Counted from the first letter of the stretch, positions 47,735 through 56,999 are shown. The stretch: 64,000 bases of DNA from Hansschlegelia beijingensis (GCF_014196425.1 NZ_JACIDR010000001.1:558001-622000), one strand, 5' to 3'. The notes: generated by a model not told the origin, from the letters alone. Translations and numbers: made by a program.

Positions 47735-50575
47735 TTAAGTTAAGGCTGCTTCTACTCCGAACCGATACTTGCGCCGTCTAAGGTCGAAAGCCATTTCTCC
47801 GCCTTCCATTATATCAGTGATTGCGCGCTTTACAGATGGCGTCTCGATTGCTCCGTCAGTCTTCAATCCCACGCGAGGGCTCTCCGCACCCGGTCGCGGG
47901 TCTGCCCGGCCACCCTCCAGCGTGATTACTTTATCCGCGTCTCCGTTCACGACAATGTTCGGATTATGCGTGGCAAACACGAGCTGACGGTTGGTTTTCG
48001 ACGAGCGGATTAGCTCTACGATCTTCATGACAACGTTGTTATCTAAATCGTCTTCGGGCTGATCGATGATCAGAGTCCCGGCCGATTGACGCAACAGTAG
48101 TTCGAGCAACGCTGAGGCCTGCTGTCCCTCCGATGCTTTCTCAAAGGCGAGATCTTTTCCGTTCGAATCCAAGTAAGTTAAAATGATGTGGTCTCGTGGA
48201 GCCGCCGACAGGACGGCTCCGACGGTGGCATCGGACAGCAGACTATAGACGCGGGTAGCGGCGAAGGGCGTCAGCTGTCCTCCTCCAAAGAATAACCCCT
48301 GGATACGGGTGAGGAGCGTATCCCCCGGCTCGGCTGGCGCGCCAGCCATCGACTTGGTCTCGTACAGCTGAAGGATCTGACCGGAAATCGAAGCCCAGGC
48401 TCCTGGATCACTGCTGAGTGCCGCTTTGATCCAGTCCCCGATCCGCTCGCGGCAGTCTGAAACCCGGCTCCCCTCTAGGAGAGCCGCTATCGCATCCACA
48501 TACTCGGACGGAACGGGGTCGGCCTTCACCCTTGCTTTGAGGGTTTGGCTGGAGTGGTCCGCGACCTTGGCGGCTGCATCTTTAAGAACCCGGCGGCGGC
48601 GTTCTAGGTGTTCCTTCAGGCGCTCGGATGCTGTGGCCAAACCGTCGACCGCGTGACTGGCCTCTTCTGCCGCCTTTGCCGCAGCCTGCTCCTCTTGCTT
48701 TGCAGCCTGAAGAGCTTCGGTCAGCTTAGCGTTCTCATCGATGATCGCTCGATGCGCTTGCTGCTCAAGGCGAGCTTCCTCGTAGATCTCCCTGAACGCT
48801 AATTCTTCGTGTCCAAAAGCGACTTTCGCAACGTTCTTCAGCCGATCTAACTCACTAAGTGCTCGGATCGCCTCTTGGATATGCTGCTGAACGGCGATTC
48901 GCGCCTCGCCGGCATCTTTCTTCAACTGACTGATAACGGGTAGATCGGCGTCGTTCGGCGCCTGTCCTGCCGCGCTGAGTACCCTTGGCGAGATAGCAGT
49001 TAACTCGGCTACTGCCGAGCTAATGCTAGCGTCAAGCTGTCGGATATAAGCGCCACTCTGCGCGAAGCTGGGCGCTTTGGCGATGATCTCACGAGCCTCG
49101 GAACTTACACCTTCCGCCCTGAGTCGCTCCGCCACCAGTGATGCTCTAGTTTGCATTTCGCTTGTGAAAGCCGTCTTCCGCTGAGCGTCCAGCCGGGCCT
49201 GCCAGTAGGCGGCGAGTTGTTGCAAAGCCAGCGTCACCGACCTTTTCGCGGACTGGATATCCTCGTCGATCCTGCGCCGCTGCTCGACCTCCTCGGCGGC
49301 CGCGATGCCCGTGATCTGGTCCGCCGCCCGCTTGGGGTCAGTCATCGTCGATGACAGTCCCTTCTGATCGAAAGCCCTCGCAGGGAACCTGCGCTGGGCA
49401 TCGCCGAGGGGAACTATGGTCTCGCTGCCGGCAGCATCGCGTACAGAGATTGTTTCTCTGTTCGCGTAGTCCCGCCTCCAAGTCTCGGCGATGCCTTCCC
49501 GCTCAAGAGCGACCTCAACATAACCGCCGTCTTTTAACGTCTCCTCGATCAGCTTAGCGGTACGGTCCTTCAGTCGGGATTCACCGCCCGGCATGTCAGT
49601 TGCGGTGCGTCCGAGCCCAAATCGTAGGTATTCGAGAAGCGCACTTTTGCCTGAGCCGCGGCCCCCAATTATGGCGTTGAACCCGGGATTGAAGCGAATG
49701 CTGACGGGATCATTGCCGAACAGTGTGGATTGCACCGTCAGTGTAACCAGGCGCTCGTCCGGCTCCCTGGGAGCCTCGAACGCGACCCGCGCTTCATCCG
49801 CAAGAAGCGCCTGACGGATGCCCTCTATGGTCGGCTCGCCCAGCTTTATCCAGCAGCCGTGAGCACCGAGCCGGGCCCAGTCTTCCCGTCGATTGTCGCC
49901 TGTCGGGATAAGGGCGCGGCGACGGCTACCCCAGTCCGGGATCTCTCCACGGATCTTCCGCTTTGTCAGTTCGTCCACTTGAGCGATCGGGACTTCAACG
50001 TAAACGCCGTCGCAACCGAGGGATGCGAACCGGTGGTGATGCCCCACCTCGTTCAGGCTCTTGTGAGAAGTGTCCTGGTTTCCAAAATGTGGGAAGAGGA
50101 TGCAATGCTCACGGAGATGCTCGTCATCAAGTATTGCTTGGTACAGCTCGGCTACGGTCCTCCCGATCGGCTGGATCACGCATGTTTTCTCCTCCTCTCG
50201 ACCGGCAGGCATCGCGTTAGTAAGAAGGCCAAGGACCTTGTTCTGGAAGTCAACGCCGCATCTGGGATCAAAAATAACCAGGCATTGCGCGTTGTCTCTG
50301 CAGGTTATCTCGATACCGGGATAGAAAACGAAGCTATCATCATCTTCCGCGGTGATCCTGACATAATCTGCCAGGCAGATGTCATGATGGTCGGTGATGG
50401 ACGCGATACTCAGCCCCCTTTCCTTGCAGGCGGCGATGAACTCGGCCGCCCAGGCACGCCGCGCATGTTCTTGCGCTTGGCGGCCACCCGGAAGAGAGGC
50501 TGTGCCTTGCCACCCGCGATCTCGTGGTGAATGACACTGTAGGTCGGCCTTATGCCATACGGTTCCCGGATGCAT
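47735..50575 (-). CDS. TrlF-like PHP-domain / SMC-type ATPase fusion, putative defence protein
   Basis: A 946-aa protein fusing a PHP phosphoesterase-like domain to an SMC/RecN-type ATPase. PHP features: D-L-Q-C-H-S near residue 11-16 (the usual first His of D-L-H-x-H is Gln), T-D-H-H-D at 61-65 and E89 in G-I-E-I-T-C. The ATPase has G-G-R-G-S-G-K-S near 305, a coiled coil around 450-740, signature S-E-G-Q-Q-A-S near 815, L-I-I-D-Q-P-E-D-D-L near 836 and A-T-H-N-P-N near 868. Third-position GC and codon use differ from flanking genes, implying recent transfer. A GTG at 50593 is an alternative start. No nuclease or sensor gene accompanies it. Confidence 0.88.
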   Translation of the reverse strand: MHPGTVWHKADLQCHSPRDRGWQGTASLPGGRQAQEHARRAWAAEFIAACKERGLSIASITDHHDICLADYVRITAEDDDSFVFYPGIEITCRDNAQCLVIFDPRCGVDFQNKVLGLLTNAMPAGREEEKTCVIQPIGRTVAELYQAILDDEHLREHCILFPHFGNQDTSHKSLNEVGHHHRFASLGCDGVYVEVPIAQVDELTKRKIRGEIPDWGSRRRALIPTGDNRREDWARLGAHGCWIKLGEPTIEGIRQALLADEARVAFEAPREPDERLVTLTVQSTLFGNDPVSIRFNPGFNAIIGGRGSGKSALLEYLRFGLGRTATDMPGGESRLKDRTAKLIEETLKDGGYVEVALEREGIAETWRRDYANRETISVRDAAGSETIVPLGDAQRRFPARAFDQKGLSSTMTDPKRAADQITGIAAAEEVEQRRRIDEDIQSAKRSVTLALQQLAAYWQARLDAQRKTAFTSEMQTRASLVAERLRAEGVSSEAREIIAKAPSFAQSGAYIRQLDASISSAVAELTAISPRVLSAAGQAPNDADLPVISQLKKDAGEARIAVQQHIQEAIRALSELDRLKNVAKVAFGHEELAFREIYEEARLEQQAHRAIIDENAKLTEALQAAKQEEQAAAKAAEEASHAVDGLATASERLKEHLERRRRVLKDAAAKVADHSSQTLKARVKADPVPSEYVDAIAALLEGSRVSDCRERIGDWIKAALSSDPGAWASISGQILQLYETKSMAGAPAEPGDTLLTRIQGLFFGGGQLTPFAATRVYSLLSDATVGAVLSAAPRDHIILTYLDSNGKDLAFEKASEGQQASALLELLLRQSAGTLIIDQPEDDLDNNVVMKIVELIRSSKTNRQLVFATHNPNIVVNGDADKVITLEGGRADPRPGAESPRVGLKTDGAIETPSVKRAITDIMEGGEMAFDLRRRKYRFGVEAALT

Positions 50576-50840
50576 GCCCTTTGCGTACGCCACCGCGGTC
50601 CCCCAGCTCCTCAACCGACGACAGTTTGAATAAGGGGGAGGCGCGCACGCAAGCATATGTTCGCGCCTGGGCTGTGGCAGCTGAGACGGACGGCCAGGAA
50701 GGCCCATTCACAGGCGCTGCAGAAACATCCGCTTCCGGCGCTAACCGGCCGAAGCTTCGCGCTAGTCACCTAGGAAAAAAAGCATAGAACGCGCCGCGGC
50801 GTCGTGCGATGATCGGCGGGTCGCCGCCCGGACCCCCACC

Positions 50841-51395
50841 ATGCCCGCCTTCCGCGCCCATTCCGCTGACGAGATCGCCCACGCCAGGACCCTCTATGAG
50901 GAGACCGATCTCTCGCCGCATGACATCGCCAGAATTCTCGGGATCGGGACCAACACCTTCTATCGGCGGGTGAAGAGCTGGGGGTGGCGGCGGCGCAGGC
51001 TTCGGGTGGAGGAGGTGGAGGCTGCGGCGGTCGTGGCCGCGGGCTCGCGCGACAGGGCGCTCCAAGAACTCGGCCAAAGGGTGCTGGACGAGCGGCGGGC
51101 GGCGATCGACCGGGCGGAGGACGCCATCGTCGCGCAGCTCGACGCGCTCGAGACGATGCAGGCGCGGGTCGCGGCGGCGGCCATGACGGTGCTTGAGGGC
51201 GAGAAGGCGGCGCGCACGCTGCGGCTTCTGACGCAGACGCTGGTCGAGGTCGGCCGCTACCGCAGCGAGGCGGCGGCGCAGGCCGCGGGGCGGCGCGCGC
51301 GCGGGGAGGCGGACGCGGCGGAGCTGGAGAAGGCGCGCGAGGCGCTGCGCGGCAAGATCGAGGCGCTGTGGGCGCAGGAGCGCGGCGGCGGCTGA
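50841..51395 (+). CDS. HTH/coiled-coil DNA-binding-like protein
   Basis: A 184-aa protein. A homeodomain-like helix-turn-helix is visible in the first 50 residues (Y-E-E-T-D-L-S-P-H-D-I-A-R-I-L-G-I-G-T-N-T-F-Y-R-R-V), followed by about 120 residues of Ala/Glu/Arg coiled coil. Similar N-termini occur in phage terminase small subunits and in Hyphomicrobiales housekeeping proteins; the coil is unlike a known family. The ATG follows G-A-C-C-C-C, a weak site. It lies between the TrlF-like gene and the iron transporter and may be a transcription factor or a DNA organiser. Confidence 0.72.
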   Translation: MPAFRAHSADEIAHARTLYEETDLSPHDIARILGIGTNTFYRRVKSWGWRRRRLRVEEVEAAAVVAAGSRDRALQELGQRVLDERRAAIDRAEDAIVAQLDALETMQARVAAAAMTVLEGEKAARTLRLLTQTLVEVGRYRSEAAAQAAGRRARGEADAAELEKAREALRGKIEALWAQERGGG

Positions 51396-51592
51396 TTTTT
51401 GGCGCGTAGCGCGCCTTGGGGGCCGGCGCCTCTGCGGCGGCCGGCTCCACGCCTGTCTGGGCGCGGGGCCCGGCGAGGCGCCGAGGGTCAAGAGGGCGGC
51501 GGTCGGCGCGAGGGCCTGAGCGCGGCTCGCTTGACAGCGGGGCCGGCGGCGCCTTCCTACGCCGGTCTCTCCGAGCGCGAGCGAATGCTGGC

Positions 51593-52654
51593 ATGACCGA
51601 CCTTCCGGCCGCAGTCCGGCTCCGCGCGCTCTCCAAGACTTTCGGCGCGAAGCCCGTGCTGCGGGAGCTCACGCTCGACGTCGCGGCCGGCGAGATTCTC
51701 AGCCTGGTCGGCCAGTCCGGCTGCGGGAAATCGACCCTGCTGCGCCTGATCGCGGGGCTCGACACGCCGTCCTCCGGCGAGATCCGGATCGCCGGCGCGC
51801 TGGTCGCCGGGCGCGGCGTGTTCGTCGAGCCGGACCGGCGCAGCGTCGGCTTCATGTTCCAGGACTACGCGCTGTTCCCGCATCTGTCGGTCGCGCAGAA
51901 CGTCCGCTTCGGCCTGCGCGGCCTTCGGCGGGCGGAGGCTGACGCGGTGGTCGACGCGTGGCTGGAGCGGGTCGGCCTCGCGGGCTTCGGGCCGCGCTAT
52001 CCGCACGAGCTGTCCGGCGGCGAGCAGCAGCGCGTCGCGCTCGCCCGCGCGCTCGCGCCGGGGCCCGCGGTGCTGCTGATGGACGAGCCGTTCTCGAACC
52101 TCGACCGCAGGCTCGGCGCGCAGATCCGCGAGCGCACGCTCGACGTGCTGCGCGCCGCGGGCGCGGCCGCCATCCTGGTCACCCACGATCCCGAGGAGGC
52201 GATGGCGAGCGGCGACCGCGTGGCGCTGATGCGCGCCGGCGCGCTGGTTCAGGCCGGCCCGCCCGAGGAGGTCTATCGCCGGCCGGCGAGCCGCGAGGCG
52301 GCGGACTTCTTCGCGCCGGCGGTCGCCCTGCCGGGCCGCCGCGTCGGCGCAGCGGTGGAGACGCGGCTCGGCGCCTTCCCCGCGCCGGCGACGGTCGCGG
52401 ACGGGGAGGCCGCCACCGTGTTCGTCCGGGCGCGGGACGTGAGGCTGGCCTGCGCCGCCGAGGGCGTTCCGGCCGAGGTGCTGGCGGTCGCCTTCGTCGG
52501 CCACGCGCATGACCTGACGCTCCGGGTCGCCGGGCTGGAGGAGCCCGTGCGGGCCCAGGTCATCGACCCGCCGGCGCTCGCGGCCGGCGACCTCGTTCAC
52601 ATCGTCGTCAACCCGGCCGCCGGAATGATCTTTCCGGCGAGCGCGAAACACTGA
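51593..52654 (+). CDS. fbpC: Ferric iron ABC transporter, ATP-binding protein
   Basis: A 353-aa ATPase energising Fe(3+) import. Walker A G-Q-S-G-C-G-K-S-T (near residue 40), Q-loop, L-S-G-G-E-Q-Q-R signature near 139, V-L-L-M-D-E-P Walker B and the H-loop H-D-P-E-E-A are all present, and the C-terminus has a TOBE-like domain. The ATG at 51593 is the conserved start; the open frame before it is non-coding. It precedes the binding protein and permease in an fbpC-fbpA-fbpB order. Confidence 0.9.
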   Translation: MTDLPAAVRLRALSKTFGAKPVLRELTLDVAAGEILSLVGQSGCGKSTLLRLIAGLDTPSSGEIRIAGALVAGRGVFVEPDRRSVGFMFQDYALFPHLSVAQNVRFGLRGLRRAEADAVVDAWLERVGLAGFGPRYPHELSGGEQQRVALARALAPGPAVLLMDEPFSNLDRRLGAQIRERTLDVLRAAGAAAILVTHDPEEAMASGDRVALMRAGALVQAGPPEEVYRRPASREAADFFAPAVALPGRRVGAAVETRLGAFPAPATVADGEAATVFVRARDVRLACAAEGVPAEVLAVAFVGHAHDLTLRVAGLEEPVRAQVIDPPALAAGDLVHIVVNPAAGMIFPASAKH

Positions 52655-52709
52655 AGAACAGGCGGCCTCATCGGCGCCGATGGTGTAAATCGCGCCCTCG
52701 CCGCAGTAT

Positions 52710-52726
52710 CTTTGAACAACTCTAAA
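52710..52726 (+). promoter_or_regulatory. ICE-like (Irr) iron-control element
   Basis: CTTTGAACAACTCTAAA matches 14 of 17 positions of the rhizobial iron control element TTTRGAAYNRTTCYAAA. It sits 79 bp upstream of the fbpA start, in a 150-bp A/T-richer gap, as expected for iron-dependent regulation by Irr. Mismatches at three positions leave it unproven. Confidence 0.45.
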
Positions 52727-52804
52727 ACAACGCGCTTGATCTTGGGCCGGAACTGTCGCCAATCCTCTTCGCCGCGCCCCGCGGCGAGACGAAAGGAGAC
52801 GACA

Positions 52805-53830
52805 ATGGCCATCGCCGGACGTTCCATGCGCCTCGTTCTTGCGGGGATGATCGCAGCCGCCGCGCCCGCGGCCGCCGGCGCCGCCGAGGTCAACCTCTAC
52901 ACGACGCGCGAGCCCGGCCTGATCAAGCCGCTGCTCGAGCGGTTCGAGAAGGAGACGGGGACGAAGGTCAACACCGTCGTCCTCAAGGACGGCCTGGCGG
53001 AGCGGGTCAAGTCGGAGGGCGCCAGTTCGCCCGCCGACGTGCTGATGACGGTCGACTTCGGAAATCTCGTCGATCTCGTCGACCAGGGCGTGACCCAGCC
53101 CGTGACGTCCGCGGCGCTCGAGAACGCCATTCCGCCGCAGCTGCGCGACAAGGACGGCCAGTGGTTCGCGCTCTCGATGCGCGCGCGGGTCGTCTACGCC
53201 GCGAACGACCTCGACCTCTCGAAGATCACCTATGAGGAGCTCGCCGATCCCAAGTGGAAGGGCAAGCTCTGCATCCGCTCCGGGCAGCATCCCTACAACA
53301 CCGCGCTGGTCGCGGCGTTCATCGCGCGGAACGGCAAGCCGGCGGCCCAGGAGTGGCTGACGGGCCTCAAGGCCAATCTCGCCCGCAAGCCGGCCGGCGG
53401 CGACCGCGACGTCGCGCGCGACATCCTCGGCGGCGTCTGCGACATCGGCGTCGCCAACTCCTACTATGTCGGCCTCATGCGCTCCGGCAAAGGCGGCAAG
53501 GAGCAGGAGGAGTGGGGCAAGGCGATCAAGATCGTCCTGCCGCGCTTCGAGAAGGGCGGCGCGCATGTGAACGTCTCGGGCGCCGCGATCGCCAGGAACG
53601 CGCCCAACAGGGACGCCGCGGTGAAGCTGCTCGAGTTCCTGGTCTCGGACGAGGCGCAGAAGATCTACGCCGAGGCGAACTTCGAGTATCCGGTGGCCCG
53701 CTCCGCCCAGGCTCATCCGCTCATCGCCGAGCTCGGCGAGCTGAACGTCGACGACACGCCGCTGATGACGATCGCCGCCCATCGCAAGGAAGCGAGCGAG
53801 CTCGTCGATCAGGTCGGCTTCGACAAATGA
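52805..53830 (+). CDS. fbpA: Ferric iron ABC transporter, periplasmic binding protein
   Basis: A 341-aa protein with a signal peptide (about residues 1-26, A-A-A-G-A-A-E) and the ferric-binding fold: V-N-L-Y-T-T-R-E-P at the mature N-terminus, Y-E-E-L-A-D-P-K-W-K-G-K, and paired tyrosines (S-Y-Y-V-G) near residue 218 that would ligate Fe(3+). It captures iron in the periplasm for FbpB/FbpC. The start has an A-G-G-A-G-A site. The gene is separated from fbpC by a 150-bp regulatory gap, so it may have its own promoter. Confidence 0.93.
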   Translation: MAIAGRSMRLVLAGMIAAAAPAAAGAAEVNLYTTREPGLIKPLLERFEKETGTKVNTVVLKDGLAERVKSEGASSPADVLMTVDFGNLVDLVDQGVTQPVTSAALENAIPPQLRDKDGQWFALSMRARVVYAANDLDLSKITYEELADPKWKGKLCIRSGQHPYNTALVAAFIARNGKPAAQEWLTGLKANLARKPAGGDRDVARDILGGVCDIGVANSYYVGLMRSGKGGKEQEEWGKAIKIVLPRFEKGGAHVNVSGAAIARNAPNRDAAVKLLEFLVSDEAQKIYAEANFEYPVARSAQAHPLIAELGELNVDDTPLMTIAAHRKEASELVDQVGFDK

Positions 53831-53857
53831 CGCGGCGTTGATCCGGCTGCGGCGTCA

Positions 53858-55597
53858 GTGACGGCGGCGCTGAAAGCGGGCGTGGTCGGCCGCCGGATTC
53901 TGCCGCGCCACGCCGGCTGGATCGCCGCCGCGGCGCTGGTCGCGGCGCTGCCCGCGGGCTCGGCGCTGTCGCTGGTCGCGACGGCGCTCGGCGGCTCGCT
54001 CGAGCAGTGGCCGCACCTGCTCGCCTATGTGCTGCCGGACGCCGTCCGGGAGACGGCGGCGCTGCTCATCGGCGTCGGCCTGTTCGTCGCGACGGTCGGC
54101 TGCGGCGCGGCCTGGCTGGTCACCGCCTGCGATTTCCCCGGGCGGCGCGCGCTGGAATGGCTGCTGCTGCTGCCGCTCGCGATCCCGACCTATGTCGTCG
54201 CCTTCGCCTATCTGGACATGCTGCATCCGGTGGGGCCGGTGCAGGGCGCCGTGCGGGCGCTGCTCGGCTATGAGAGCCCGCGCGCGTTCCGCCTGCCCGA
54301 CATACGCTCGATGACGGGCTGCATCCTGCTGCTCGGGCTCGTGCTCTACCCTTACGTCTATCTCTCGGTGCGCGCCGTGTTCCTCACCCAGTCCGCCGGT
54401 CTGCTCGAGGCCGCGCGCACGCTCGGCGCCTCGCGGCGGGAAGCGTTCTGGCGGGTGGCTCTGCCGCTCGCACGGCCGGGAATCGCGCTCGGGGTCAGTC
54501 TCGCCCTGATGGAGGCGCTGAACGACATCGGCGCCTCCGAATTCCTTGGCGTCCGGACCATCACGGTCACGATCTACACCACCTGGATCACCCGCTCCGA
54601 CCTCGCAGGCGCGGCGCAGATCGCGCTCGTGATGCTCGCGCTCGTCTCGGCGCTCGTTGCGATCGAGCGCTGGGCGCGCCGCCGGCAGCGCTTCGCGAAC
54701 GCCGGCCACGCGCCGCGCCGCTGGGAGCCGCGGCGGCTGTCGCCCGCGAAGGGCGCGCTCGCCTTCTCGCTCGGCATGCTGCCGGTCCTGTTCGGCTTCG
54801 CCGCGCCCGCGGCCCATCTCGCGGTGCAGGCGGCGAAGCGCGTGGCCGAGAACGGTCTGTCGGACCAGATCCCGCGCGAGATCCTGAACACGGCGCTGGT
54901 CGCCGGCGCCGCCACCTTGGTGGTGATCGCGCTCGGCGCGCTCGTCGCCTATGCGGCTCGCCTCGCGCCGCGGACGGCGGCGCCCGGCCTCGCGCGCGTC
55001 GCGACGCTCGGCTACGCGATGCCCGGGACGGTGGTGGTGATCGGCCTGCTCGGGCCGCTCGGCGCGCTCGACGGTCTGATCGCCGCGGCGGCGCAGGCCG
55101 GCTTCGAGGCGCAGCTCCGCGCGCCGCTGATCGGGGCCGGGATCGCGCTCGTGACGGCCTATGTGATCCGCTTCCTCGCCATCGGGGTCGGGGGCGCGGA
55201 GAGCGGGCTCGCCCGCATACCCCCGGCGGTCGACGGCGCCGCGCGCACGCTCGGCCAGAGCGCAGGCGGCGCCTTCCTGCGCATCCACCTGCCCCTGTCG
55301 AAGAGCGCGCTCGCGGCCGCCGCGCTGCTCGTCTTCGTGGACTGCATGAAGGAGCTGCCCGCGACGCTGCTGATCCGTCCGCTCAATTTCGAGACGCTGG
55401 CGACGCATCTCTACGGCGAGGCCGCGCGCGGAACCTATGAGGACGGGGCGGTGGCGGCGCTGATCATCGTCGCGGTCGGGCTGCTGCCGGTCATCCTGCT
55501 GTCCCGGATCGGCGCTACGAGGACGGCCCGGGCGACCGTCTCGGCCACGCTTGGCGACGCCCCGCGCGGACCGGTCGAGGTCAGCCCCGCGCACTAG
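53858..55597 (+). CDS. fbpB: Ferric iron ABC transporter, fused permease
   Basis: A 579-aa inner-membrane permease with about twelve membrane helices in two homologous halves, as in FbpB/SfuB. Each half has an EAA-type loop contacting the ATPase: E-A-A-R-T-L-G-A-S-R-R-E-A-F near residue 185 and G-A-A-R-T-L-G-Q-S-A near 460. The GTG at 53858 is 27 bp after the fbpA stop. The fused two-half form is typical of iron ABC systems. The C-terminal ~20 residues are soluble. Confidence 0.92.
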   Translation: MTAALKAGVVGRRILPRHAGWIAAAALVAALPAGSALSLVATALGGSLEQWPHLLAYVLPDAVRETAALLIGVGLFVATVGCGAAWLVTACDFPGRRALEWLLLLPLAIPTYVVAFAYLDMLHPVGPVQGAVRALLGYESPRAFRLPDIRSMTGCILLLGLVLYPYVYLSVRAVFLTQSAGLLEAARTLGASRREAFWRVALPLARPGIALGVSLALMEALNDIGASEFLGVRTITVTIYTTWITRSDLAGAAQIALVMLALVSALVAIERWARRRQRFANAGHAPRRWEPRRLSPAKGALAFSLGMLPVLFGFAAPAAHLAVQAAKRVAENGLSDQIPREILNTALVAGAATLVVIALGALVAYAARLAPRTAAPGLARVATLGYAMPGTVVVIGLLGPLGALDGLIAAAAQAGFEAQLRAPLIGAGIALVTAYVIRFLAIGVGGAESGLARIPPAVDGAARTLGQSAGGAFLRIHLPLSKSALAAAALLVFVDCMKELPATLLIRPLNFETLATHLYGEAARGTYEDGAVAALIIVAVGLLPVILLSRIGATRTARATVSATLGDAPRGPVEVSPAH

Positions 55598-55759
55598 ACC
55601 GGCGACGCCGGGCGCCCTCTCGGCAAGCCGGCGCTTCGTCGGAAGACGATCCGGACCTCGCCGGGCGTTCCGTCCGGCCATGACGCTGGGCCTCGGCGCG
55701 CTATCCTCAAGCGGGCTGCGGCGCGGCGCAGGGCCGGCCGGCGCGCGGGAGGCAAGCTC

Positions 55760-56155
55760 ATGTCCGAAGCGAAGCGCGTTCTCATCATCGGCGAGAAGCC
55801 CGACATGGTCGACTTCTCGGACCCGGCGATCCCGCCGGGCATGGACGCCGCCAAGGTGCAGGCCGGCCTCGACGCCGCGATGCGCGCGCTGCGCGAGCGC
55901 GGCCATGAGGCGGAGCTTGCGCTCACCACGACGGCGGAGGCCGCGGCCGGCGAGGTCGCGGCCGCGCTTGCGGGCAAGCGGTTCGACTGCGTCGTGGTCG
56001 GGGCGGGGCTCCGGATCGTGCCCGCCATGACCCCGATCTTCGAGGCGGTGATCAACGCGCTGCGCGAGCATGCGCCGGAGGCGCGGCTGGCGTTCAACCT
56101 CAGCCCTGAGGATTCCGCGGACGCGGCCGAACGGCAGTTAAGCCGGGCGGGCTGA
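55760..56155 (+). CDS. Small Rossmann-like hypothetical protein
   Basis: A 131-aa protein with alternating beta/alpha elements: R-V-L-I-I-G near residue 6-11, an amphipathic helix and C-V-V-V-G-A-G-L-R near 78. It resembles a short Rossmann-type domain but lacks enough sequence for a cofactor assignment. The ATG follows G-A-G-G-C-A-A-G. It lies between the iron transporter and a convergent DsbA-like gene and its function is unknown. Confidence 0.75.
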   Translation: MSEAKRVLIIGEKPDMVDFSDPAIPPGMDAAKVQAGLDAAMRALRERGHEAELALTTTAEAAAGEVAAALAGKRFDCVVVGAGLRIVPAMTPIFEAVINALREHAPEARLAFNLSPEDSADAAERQLSRAG

Positions 56156-56173
56156 GGCGAGGGAGGCTGCGGA

Positions 56174-56827
56174 TCAGCGCACCTGCTGGCGCTCGCGCGC
56201 CTGGGCGACGGCGTCGCGGAACTCCTCATAGGTCGGCGCGGCTGCGACCAGCAGCGGACCGATCAGATAGACCGGCGTGCCGGCGAAGCCCATGCCGCGC
56301 GCCTGCGCGTCGTTGCGCTTGAGCAGCGCGACGATCTCGGCGTCGTGGGCGGCGGCGTCGGTCTCGAGCCGGGCCATGTCGATGCCGGCCGTGGCGGCGG
56401 CCGCCAGCATCTTGGCATGCGCGACATTTCCCCCCGGCAGGCTCATCAGCGCGCGATGGGCGGCCTCGTACTTGCCCTGATACTTGGCCGCGAGCGCGAT
56501 CTTGGCGCCGGCGACCGAGCTTTCCGCGAGGATCGGCCAGTCCTTGTAGACGAGCTTGATCCTGCCGTCGGTCTTCACCAGCCTCTCGAGCGCCGGGGCC
56601 GACCTTTTGCAGAAGCCGCAATTGTAATCGAGATAGGCGACGATGGTGACGTCGCCCTTCGGATCGCCCCCGACCGGGGCCGCCGGGTCGCCGATGATCA
56701 TCTCGCGGCTGATGTCGCGCGCGTCGAGCCCGGGCGGGGCCGCGTGCGCCGCCGCCGGCGCGAGCGCGGCCAGCAGGGCGATCAGGCGGAGGGCGAAGCG
56801 GCGGGAGCAGGGCGGGGCGATGCGCAT
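56174..56827 (-). CDS. DsbA-family thiol:disulfide oxidoreductase
   Basis: A 217-aa periplasmic protein: signal peptide (about 1-29, A-A-A-H-A), then a thioredoxin fold with helical insert and active site C-G-F-C at residues 70-73, and cis-Pro in G-T-P-V-Y near 190. It belongs to the DsbA/Com1-like group that lacks the long N-terminal dimerisation domain. It would introduce or shuffle disulfides; redox partner genes are not nearby. The ATG at 56827 gives the signal peptide. It is divergent from minC. Confidence 0.9.
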   Translation of the reverse strand: MRIAPPCSRRFALRLIALLAALAPAAAHAAPPGLDARDISREMIIGDPAAPVGGDPKGDVTIVAYLDYNCGFCKRSAPALERLVKTDGRIKLVYKDWPILAESSVAGAKIALAAKYQGKYEAAHRALMSLPGGNVAHAKMLAAAATAGIDMARLETDAAAHDAEIVALLKRNDAQARGMGFAGTPVYLIGPLLVAAAPTYEEFRDAVAQARERQQVR

Positions 56828-56924
56828 GAGGCCAGCCTGACAGCCTTGCGCCTCGCGGTCGAGCGGCGGCCGCGCACGCTTTCGCACCGCTTTCGCACGG
56901 CGCCCGGCAAGAACTGCCGGGTCG

Positions 56925-56940
56925 TTTACGCCCCGTTAAC
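56925..56940 (+). promoter_or_regulatory. CtrA-like box upstream of minC
   Basis: TTTA-N7-TTAAC (one mismatch to TTAA-N7-TTAAC) 60 bp before the minC start. A further TTAACC lies at about 56972. CtrA control of minCDE is reported in Sinorhizobium meliloti, so the site fits. Confidence 0.6.
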
Positions 56941-56999
56941 CAAGCGGGCGTCAACTCAGCTCAACGCTTCCTTAACCACCTGAGTCCGGGACGCCGACC

